Assembly (NCBI GenBank): GCA_003644265.1
Contig: QNBX01000147.1
Coordinates: 1-11,229, forward strand
Source of the DNA: Planctomycetota bacterium
GTDB taxonomy: Bacteria > Planctomycetota > B15-G4
Direction: 5' to 3'
Length of the DNA stretch: 11,229 nucleotides
Of the stretch, positions 6,619 through 11,229 are shown piece by piece. Under the pieces are notes generated by a model that saw nothing but the letters and a program-made list of their open reading frames with translations, did not search any database and was not told the DNA's origin. The first letter of the stretch is position 1, and the number at the start of each line of letters is the position of its first letter. Both the position numbers and the translations under genes were made by a program.

Positions 6619-8003
6619 CGCAGCCCACGGCGAAGCGGCAGGCGACGAGAGCTGAGCCCGAAGCGGCCGCAGATCCTGCGCAGACGGGCCCCCTCGACTG
6701 GACCGAGCTCTGGTACCCGGTCGCGTTCGTGCAAGACCTGCCGCTGGATCGGCCCTCCGCCGTGTCCATCCACGATCGCCCCTTGGTCCTGCACCGTGAC
6801 GAAAACGGGAGCTGGGCCTGTGCCCTGGATCGCTGCCCCCACCGGCTCGCCCGGCTCTCGGATGGGCGACTCCACGCTGGCAAGCTCGAGTGCCTCTACC
6901 ACGGCTGGCAGTTCAGCGCAGCCGGGAGGTGCGTGCACATTCCACAGCTGCCCGCTGGACAGCAGGCGCCGTCCAAGGCTGAGCTCCAGACTTACCTGGT
7001 CGTCGAACGGCAGGGGCTGCTGTGGGTCTGGCTGGGTGACCGCGGCCGGGCCGACCCGGAGACCATTGCCACCATCGAGGAGCTGGACGACCCCGAGGTG
7101 AGCTCCACCGACTTCATGATGGACCTGCCCTACGAGCAGTCCTATCTGGTCGAGAACGTGCTCGACGTGGCGCACATCCACGTCGCCCACGACGGCATGC
7201 GCGGCGGAGGACTGCGACGGCATGCGAAGCCCCTGGAGTTTGCGTTCGACTCCTACTCGAGAGACGGCATCGACGCGAGCTTCCGCACGCTCGGCATGGA
7301 TGCGTCCGAGGGCCCCGCGCTGGAGCGTGCCAGGGTCGGCCTGAGAGGCCCCCATCTGGTCTGGTACCGGTCCGACTACGTCGATCGGTCCCTGCGCTCC
7401 GGGTTGGCGCTCTACGCCTTGCCCCTGGGAGCAGCGAGGTGTCGGCTGATCTACCGTGCCTACTCGAACTTCGGAGCGAAGCGGATCCTCGAGCCGCGTT
7501 GGTTCCGTCACGGCACCCTCTGCACGATCCTCGAGCAAGACATGAACGTCGTCGTCGGGCAGAGCGCCTGGATCGACAGCAGCGAGACCCCGCTCAAGGA
7601 CGCCTGGTTGCCGATCAAGTCGAGCGACCCGCTCGTGGTGAAGTACCGCCAGTGGCTCGATGAGTACGGACGCGACCTGCCCAATCACCGCGGCTTCTCG
7701 AGCACCGGCGTTCCCGTGCGCAGCCTCGCTCAGGTCGCCAAGACACGCAGCGCCGTGAACGACAAGCAGCGCTATCTCCAGCACACGCAACTCTGCTCCT
7801 CATGCTCCAGAATGCACCGGGTGGCCGTCAGGACCCACTGGGTCGGCTCGGCGGCCACGCTGCTGCTGCTGGTGGGGACCGCCTGGTGGGGGCAGAGCAC
7901 GGCGGGCGGGCTGCTCGGAGTCGCGGCCCTGCTGGCTGGAGCGCTGGTCCTGACAGCGAACCGGATCCGGCTGCGCCTGGAGCGACCGTCCCTGGGTGCG
8001 TAG
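6615..8003 (+). CDS. Pheophorbide a oxygenase-like Rieske [2Fe-2S] monooxygenase, membrane-anchored
   Basis: A 462-residue Rieske non-haem iron oxygenase of the PaO/Tic55/PTC52/CAO type. The start is GTG 6615, overlapping the methyltransferase stop. The Rieske cluster is C74-P-H76 and C93-L-Y-H96 with 16 residues between. The surrounding CPHRLARLSDG and HIPQLP (108-113) are very PaO-like. The mononuclear iron site is N181-x2-D184-x2-H187-x4-H192, with D309 in LEQDMNVV the likely third ligand. The PaO-type C-terminus is present: RYLQHTQLCSSC with a CxxC at C394/C397, then two membrane helices at about 408-426 and 431-447. Known relatives oxygenate chlorophyll-derived tetrapyrroles using reduced ferredoxin; other bacterial Rieske enzymes act on varied small molecules. 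No reductase, ferredoxin or tetrapyrrole gene is visible, so the substrate is open. Coupling to a methyltransferase suggests oxidation plus methylation of one metabolite at the membrane. Confidence 0.88.
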   Translation: MTQPTAKRQATRAEPEAAADPAQTGPLDWTELWYPVAFVQDLPLDRPSAVSIHDRPLVLHRDENGSWACALDRCPHRLARLSDGRLHAGKLECLYHGWQFSAAGRCVHIPQLPAGQQAPSKAELQTYLVVERQGLLWVWLGDRGRADPETIATIEELDDPEVSSTDFMMDLPYEQSYLVENVLDVAHIHVAHDGMRGGGLRRHAKPLEFAFDSYSRDGIDASFRTLGMDASEGPALERARVGLRGPHLVWYRSDYVDRSLRSGLALYALPLGAARCRLIYRAYSNFGAKRILEPRWFRHGTLCTILEQDMNVVVGQSAWIDSSETPLKDAWLPIKSSDPLVVKYRQWLDEYGRDLPNHRGFSSTGVPVRSLAQVAKTRSAVNDKQRYLQHTQLCSSCSRMHRVAVRTHWVGSAATLLLLVGTAWWGQSTAGGLLGVAALLAGALVLTANRIRLRLERPSLGA

Positions 8004-8009
8004 TCGCTC

Positions 8010-8236
8010 GGCAGGTCGAGCAACACACCCACGCAGCGCCGACCGAGGGGGCGGACAGGTCGCCCGGTCCGGTATCCCCCTGCGGCTGCTAGAGACGCAG
8101 CCGGCGTCCACCAAGTTGCTCCTTGGAGGACCCGGTTCTCCTCCACGAGGGACTCGATGACCTCTTGCTAGCGGCGGCCCATCCAGCCTGCGACGGAGGC
8201 CAGAAGGAGTTGGAGAGGCTGGATCGAAGCGTTCAT
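8010..8236 (-). pseudogene. Remnant of an integrase-type IS transposase (N-terminal part, decayed)
   Basis: Reading from ATG 8236 on the minus strand gives MNASIQPLQLLLASVAGWMG, then an in-frame amber codon (TAG, 8168-8170), then QEVIESLVEENRVLQ. A one-base shift then gives EQLGGRRLRL, and a further shift gives a degenerate LAAAG...LGRR stretch. This order of segments (hydrophobic helix, coiled EENRVL, EQLGGRRLRL, LGRR) matches, from memory, the N-terminus of integrase-core transposases common in planctomycetes, in which QRRRLA follows RLRL. The remainder, including the DDE catalytic core, is gone by the end of the Rieske gene. At least one nonsense codon and two frameshifts mean it is dead. 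The lower boundary is approximate. It marks past IS insertion in this convergent gap. Confidence 0.6.
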
Positions 8237-8332
8237 CCGGCCATCGTAGGCGTGCGCAAGTCCGTGGTCCGTGGCCAGTTACGGCACGGCTGAGTTTGTG
8301 GGCAGGACGGTCCCCGCCTGTCCACGCAGACG

Positions 8333-8365
8333 GGGGCCCCACGACCGCGAAGGTCGTGGGGCCCC
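8333..8365. terminator. Perfect 14-bp inverted repeat, probable bidirectional terminator
   Basis: GGGGCCCCACGACC (8333-8346), loop GCGAA (8347-8351) and GGTCGTGGGGCCCC (8352-8365) form a perfect, very GC-rich stem, and each arm begins or ends with the self-complementary octamer GGGGCCCC. It lies between two convergent genes, where a bidirectional terminator is expected. No T tract follows on either strand, so it is not a canonical intrinsic terminator. An origin as an IS end or a mobile palindromic repeat is an alternative. Confidence 0.5.
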
Positions 8366-8466
8366 AAGGGTGTTGCGGATAGCCGCTGCGGCTCGTGAGA
8401 GCCGCCGGAGCGCGCCTGGACAAAGCATCGATCCCCGAGCAACTGACCTGGGCGTCGAGTGACAGG

Positions 8467-8515
8467 CTCGGGTGCAGCCCCGAGTGGCAGCGCCGCTGAT
8501 GCACGGTGCCGCCAC
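8467..8515 (-). terminator. Tandem hairpins downstream of the protease gene
   Basis: Going away from the protease stop on the minus strand, the first hairpin (8515-8484) has a 12-bp stem with one G·U pair and one A·C mismatch around an 8-base loop. The second, CTCGGG/CCCGAG around TGCAGC (8484-8467), is a perfect 6-bp stem that shares one base with the first. The first begins 16 bases past the stop codon, where a terminator is expected, but no T tract follows. Confidence 0.35.
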
Positions 8516-8531
8516 CCGGGCCCTGCTCAGA

Positions 8532-11171
8532 TCAGGGGCTGACCCCCTTGATCGCGTTGGACATGGCGACGCTGTGCACCGCGGCGGTGTCCCAGATCAG
8601 CCACTGCAGCCAGAATTCCGTACCCACCGGCAGCCCCGTGGAGGGGATATTGAGACCCACAGAGATCTCGCCCACGGCCGAGGTCATGATCGCGGACGTG
8701 TGGTTCCCCATACCGGGCACGACCGTGCCGCCAAAGATGCCCCTCGGATCACTCTCCAGGTTCCAGCAGAGCCACGCGGACGCCGTCGGCGCAGCATTGC
8801 ACAGTTCAAAGAGGTTGCTGCTGCCTGCGGTCAGATCGCCGGAGCCCACCAGCAGCGGGTCCCCGGTCACTCCAGGCAGGGCAAAGCCCTGGTGGGTCCA
8901 CGTGTCGGGACTGTCCGGCCGGCTGTACATCTGCATCGGGTTGTAGCCGAAGCGGCGGGCCAGCACGTTCGCGGGCTTCGTGGCCTCGGCCTCGACGAGC
9001 CAGTATTCGGTGCTGGACAGGCTCGGAAGCGCCCAGGTCCCCAGAAAGGGCGTGCAAGCGGACCAGGTGGTACTCGGCGCACCGGACGCGAAGGACACGA
9101 CGCGCGCTGCGTCGGCGCCCGGTCCGCGCTCGATCAGGACGAGCTCGTCGTTCGTGTCGATGTCCTCAACGTTCGCCACGAGCAGCACCGTGGAGCTGGC
9201 CAGCGGGAGCTCCCAGCCGGCGAAGGCGAGGACGTCCCCGTAGTTGCTCCAGCCCCAGTGCCAGTCGTCGGCGTCGGCGTCGAAGTGGAACATGGTGACC
9301 CAGGTCGTCGTGCCGAAGCCCAAGGCCTCGTCCCGGCCATCGCCGTCGAAGTCGCCGATCTGGAGCCCTTCCTTGTAGGGATAGATCCCGTCGCCGACAG
9401 CCGGGTCGCCGTAGTTGCTCCAGCCCCAGTTCCAGTCGCCGTTCTCGAAGTGGAACATGGTCATCCAGCCCGGTCCGATGCCGAGCAACTCGTCGGCGCA
9501 ATCTCCGTCGAAGTCACCGACCTCAAAGTGATCCCTGTAGGGATAGATCCCGTCGCCGACAGCCGGGTCGCCGTAGTTGCTCCAGCCCCAGTGCCAGTCG
9601 CCGTTCTCGAAGTGGAACATGGTCATCCAGCCCGGTCCGGTGCCGAGTAACTCGTCGGCGCCGTCTCCGTCGAAGTCACCGACCTCGAAGCGATCCCTGT
9701 AGGGATAGATCCCGTCGCCGGCAGCCGGGTCGCCGTAGTTGCTCCAGCCCCAGTTCCAGTCGCCGTTCTCGAAGTAGAACATGGTCATCCAGGACCCGGA
9801 CACGCCGAGGAGTTCCTCCTCGCCGTCCCCGTCGTAGTCGCCGGGGTAGAGGTTGGCGTAGTCCTCGATTGCGCCACCGCCGGCGTCGAACCCGGCCCAG
9901 GTCTCCGCCCAGCCGCCGCTGTCACCGCTGTCTGGAACCCCGGCCGCCGCCTGTACCGATCGACGAAGGTTGAGCCGTCCGTAGCCGAACGTCGAGTCGA
10001 CGCCCACCGCGCCCAGATCGTCGCAGCCCTGCTTCAAGATGTCCTCCACCTCATCCGGGGTCAGCGTCGGATCCTCGGACCAGATGACGGCGATGGCGCC
10101 GGCAACGATCGGGCAGGAAAGGCTGGTACCGTTCACCGCTTGGTAGGCCGCGTCGTGATCACGAGCCGTCGTGTAGATGGCAACGCCGGGAGCCACCATG
10201 TCGACGAAGGGGCCGTAGTTCGAGAAGCCCGCAAGGGCATCGTTCTGGTCGGTCGCCCCCACCACGATCACGTCGTCGTCATCGCGGTCGTTCAGCGTCA
10301 TGTTGACGCTATCGTTCGCCGCGGCCCACACAAGGAGGCCACCCTGGGACTTGATGTAGGTGGCGGTCGAGAGCACCGCGGGGCTGGCCGCGCCGCTGTA
10401 GCTCACGCTCGCGACGCGATCGCCGCTCTCGATCGCGGTTCGGGCAGCGTGGAGCAGAACCGAATGACTGGCGCCCCCGCTGGCGATCTTACTGACGCGC
10501 AGCATTCGATGGGAGATGTTCCAGCCGACCCCAACGACCCCCACCCCGTTGTCGCCATTGGCCGCAGCCGCCCCGGTCGTCAACGTACCGTGCCCGTGCA
10601 CGTCCGAGATGTCGCCTCCATCGAGCTCCCATACCTGATCAACCGCGTCGTAGCCTTCGAGCCGGTTCAGCATCAGATCCTGGTGCGAGACTCTGACTCC
10701 AGTGTCGCAGATCCCGACCCCGACGCTGGGCGCCCCCTCCTCGAAGCACCAAGCCTCACACGACTCGATCCGATCGTGGTGCCACTGGATGGGTTCGAGA
10801 TCGTCGGGACAGTGAGTGGGAAACAGAATCCAATTCGGCACCGCGTACTCGAACCACCCCGTCCCGCGAAGGGACGCGGCGACCTCGTTCTCCTGCCCAG
10901 GCGGGATTCGGACCACGTACTCATCGGTGGCCTCGATGTACTCGCGGGTGTCGAACGATGACTGCACCAACTCGTGGGCCAGCCGGGCGCTGAGCGCCGC
11001 TTCAGCGCGATCGGCGTCCTCTCGGTCTGCCGATCGGGGACGGACGATCAGCTCACCTGAGAAGCGACGAACGCCCTCCACTTCCGTGAACACCTGGGCC
11101 GAGGCCACCTGGGCCTCCGGCGCCGGCGCCAGCAGGGGGAGGAGCAGCAGCGAGAACACGTAGGACTTCAT
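8532..11171 (-). CDS. Secreted subtilisin-family (S8) serine protease with DxDGDG tandem repeats
   Basis: An 879-residue exported protease. ATG 11171 has AGGAAG six bases upstream. The signal peptide is residues 1 to about 25 (SLLLLPLLAPAPEA core, then AQVASA). A propeptide of the S8-inhibitor type spans about 37-115, ending in VPNWILFPTHCPDD. The catalytic domain runs about 128-410: D156 (ICDTG), H194 (HGHGT), N286 (AAAND, oxyanion) and S350 (GTSLSCP), so the triad is intact. It is followed by four 54-residue repeats (444-659), each with a DxDGDG(x)DE loop like those of FG-GAP/VCBS β-propeller blades, and weaker repeat-like stretches near 667-682. Residues 776-879 form a separate C-terminal domain ending in LPVGTEFWLQWLIWD and SNAIKG, a type I associate with extracellular planctomycete proteins. 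It should degrade proteins outside the cell, with the repeats and tail serving attachment or calcium-stabilised display (inferred). It is monocistronic here. Confidence 0.9.
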   Translation of the reverse strand: MKSYVFSLLLLPLLAPAPEAQVASAQVFTEVEGVRRFSGELIVRPRSADREDADRAEAALSARLAHELVQSSFDTREYIEATDEYVVRIPPGQENEVAASLRGTGWFEYAVPNWILFPTHCPDDLEPIQWHHDRIESCEAWCFEEGAPSVGVGICDTGVRVSHQDLMLNRLEGYDAVDQVWELDGGDISDVHGHGTLTTGAAAANGDNGVGVVGVGWNISHRMLRVSKIASGGASHSVLLHAARTAIESGDRVASVSYSGAASPAVLSTATYIKSQGGLLVWAAANDSVNMTLNDRDDDDVIVVGATDQNDALAGFSNYGPFVDMVAPGVAIYTTARDHDAAYQAVNGTSLSCPIVAGAIAVIWSEDPTLTPDEVEDILKQGCDDLGAVGVDSTFGYGRLNLRRSVQAAAGVPDSGDSGGWAETWAGFDAGGGAIEDYANLYPGDYDGDGEEELLGVSGSWMTMFYFENGDWNWGWSNYGDPAAGDGIYPYRDRFEVGDFDGDGADELLGTGPGWMTMFHFENGDWHWGWSNYGDPAVGDGIYPYRDHFEVGDFDGDCADELLGIGPGWMTMFHFENGDWNWGWSNYGDPAVGDGIYPYKEGLQIGDFDGDGRDEALGFGTTTWVTMFHFDADADDWHWGWSNYGDVLAFAGWELPLASSTVLLVANVEDIDTNDELVLIERGPGADAARVVSFASGAPSTTWSACTPFLGTWALPSLSSTEYWLVEAEATKPANVLARRFGYNPMQMYSRPDSPDTWTHQGFALPGVTGDPLLVGSGDLTAGSSNLFELCNAAPTASAWLCWNLESDPRGIFGGTVVPGMGNHTSAIMTSAVGEISVGLNIPSTGLPVGTEFWLQWLIWDTAAVHSVAMSNAIKGVSP
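9195..9842 (-). repeat. Four tandem 162-bp in-frame repeats within the protease gene
   Basis: On the minus strand the units are 9842-9681, 9680-9519, 9518-9357 and 9356-9195, encoding residues 444-497, 498-551, 552-605 and 606-659. The first three share DxDGD, WMTMF, ENGDW, WGWSNYGDPA and GDGIYPY; the fourth is divergent in its second half. Hand alignment of units 2 and 3 shows about 148 of 162 bases identical, with most differences in one 24-base stretch. Unit 3 has Cys in place of the last Gly of the DxDGDG loop. The exact period and high identity point to recent duplication or gene conversion. Confidence 0.9.
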
Positions 11172-11177
11172 GATCGG

Positions 11178-11183
11178 CTTCCT
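11178..11183 (-). promoter_or_regulatory. Shine-Dalgarno for the protease
   Basis: AGGAAG on the minus strand, six bases before ATG 11171, supports the start. The remaining 46 bases to the window edge show no clear promoter hexamers. Confidence 0.55.
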
Positions 11184-11229
11184 GATTCGGGTTGGTATTT
11201 CGAGGAAAGAAGACCGGCCCGCCCGGGGG

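Larger units (their letters stand above)
8004..8531. other. Gene-free interval between convergent genes (528 bases)
   Basis: No intact gene is seen here. The interval holds a decayed transposase fragment on the minus strand (about 8010-8236), a perfect 14-bp inverted repeat (8333-8365), and two adjacent hairpins just behind the protease stop (8467-8515). Longer open frames across it lack any recognisable protein character and overlap the flanking genes. Confidence 0.6.

Noticed and set aside
6576..7790. Long minus-strand open frame opposite the Rieske oxygenase
   Set aside because: Shadow of a gene with complete Rieske and iron-site motifs on the other strand; no family character of its own.
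8472..9650. Plus-strand open frame (392 codons) with Val/Ala/Pro repeats
   Set aside because: The repeats are the antisense translation of the protease's 162-bp units; the minus-strand frame has triad, signal peptide and ribosome binding site.
9195..9842. Regularly spaced repeats as a CRISPR array
   Set aside because: The units are 162 bp, contiguous and in frame in a protease gene, with no short repeats separated by unique spacers.
10140..10961. Plus-strand open frame opposite the protease catalytic domain
   Set aside because: Antisense shadow of the S8 domain, whose triad is intact on the minus strand.

Overview
The window is GC-rich, compactly coded bacterial DNA with genes on both strands and no RNA genes. 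The best guess for its source is a marine-type planctomycete (Planctomycetota, Saltatorellus/Pla163-like lineages). This is an inference. It rests on the α/β-hydrolase with its characteristic C-terminal β-domain, the C-terminal domain of the secreted subtilase (which resembles extracellular proteins of that lineage), and the remnant of an integrase-type transposase common in planctomycetes. Assignment to another high-GC phylum such as Myxococcota is not excluded.

Layout. (1) 1-1353: the 3' end of a probable sulfotransferase (+) runs into a convergent NodB-type polysaccharide deacetylase (-), with overlapping stop codons; this looks like the edge of a surface-glycan locus. (2) 1474-2850: a secreted α/β-hydrolase (+), divergent from the deacetylase. 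(3) 3022-4161: a two-gene cassette (+) of a T4 gp19-like tube protein and an unrecognised protein with a 53-residue Lys/Arg/Ala-rich tail that has no acidic residues. No sheath, baseplate or ATPase gene is present in the window. (4) 4332-5333: an SGNH/GDSL-like protein (+) whose third and fifth motif blocks are altered. (5) 5405-5599: a small basic protein (-). (6) 5743-8003: a tightly coupled pair (+), a SAM-dependent methyltransferase overlapping by 4 nt a pheophorbide-a-oxygenase-like Rieske monooxygenase with a CxxC motif and two C-terminal membrane helices. (7) 8004-8531: a non-coding interval between convergent genes, holding a decayed transposase fragment, a 14-bp perfect hairpin and a pair of hairpins behind the protease stop. 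(8) 8532-11171: a large secreted subtilisin-family protease (-) with an N-terminal propeptide, an intact Asp/His/Ser triad, four 54-residue tandem repeats carrying DxDGDG loops, and a lineage-type C-terminal domain.

Functional links. The only clear operons are the methyltransferase-oxygenase pair (probably small-molecule tailoring) and the tube-tail-protein pair. The deacetylase, the sulfotransferase and possibly the SGNH protein fit modification of extracellular polysaccharide. The protease and the α/β-hydrolase are exported degradative enzymes. The two most unusual items are the stand-alone tube-protein cassette with its histone-H1-like tail, and the PaO-like oxygenase in a locus with no visible photosynthesis or tetrapyrrole genes.
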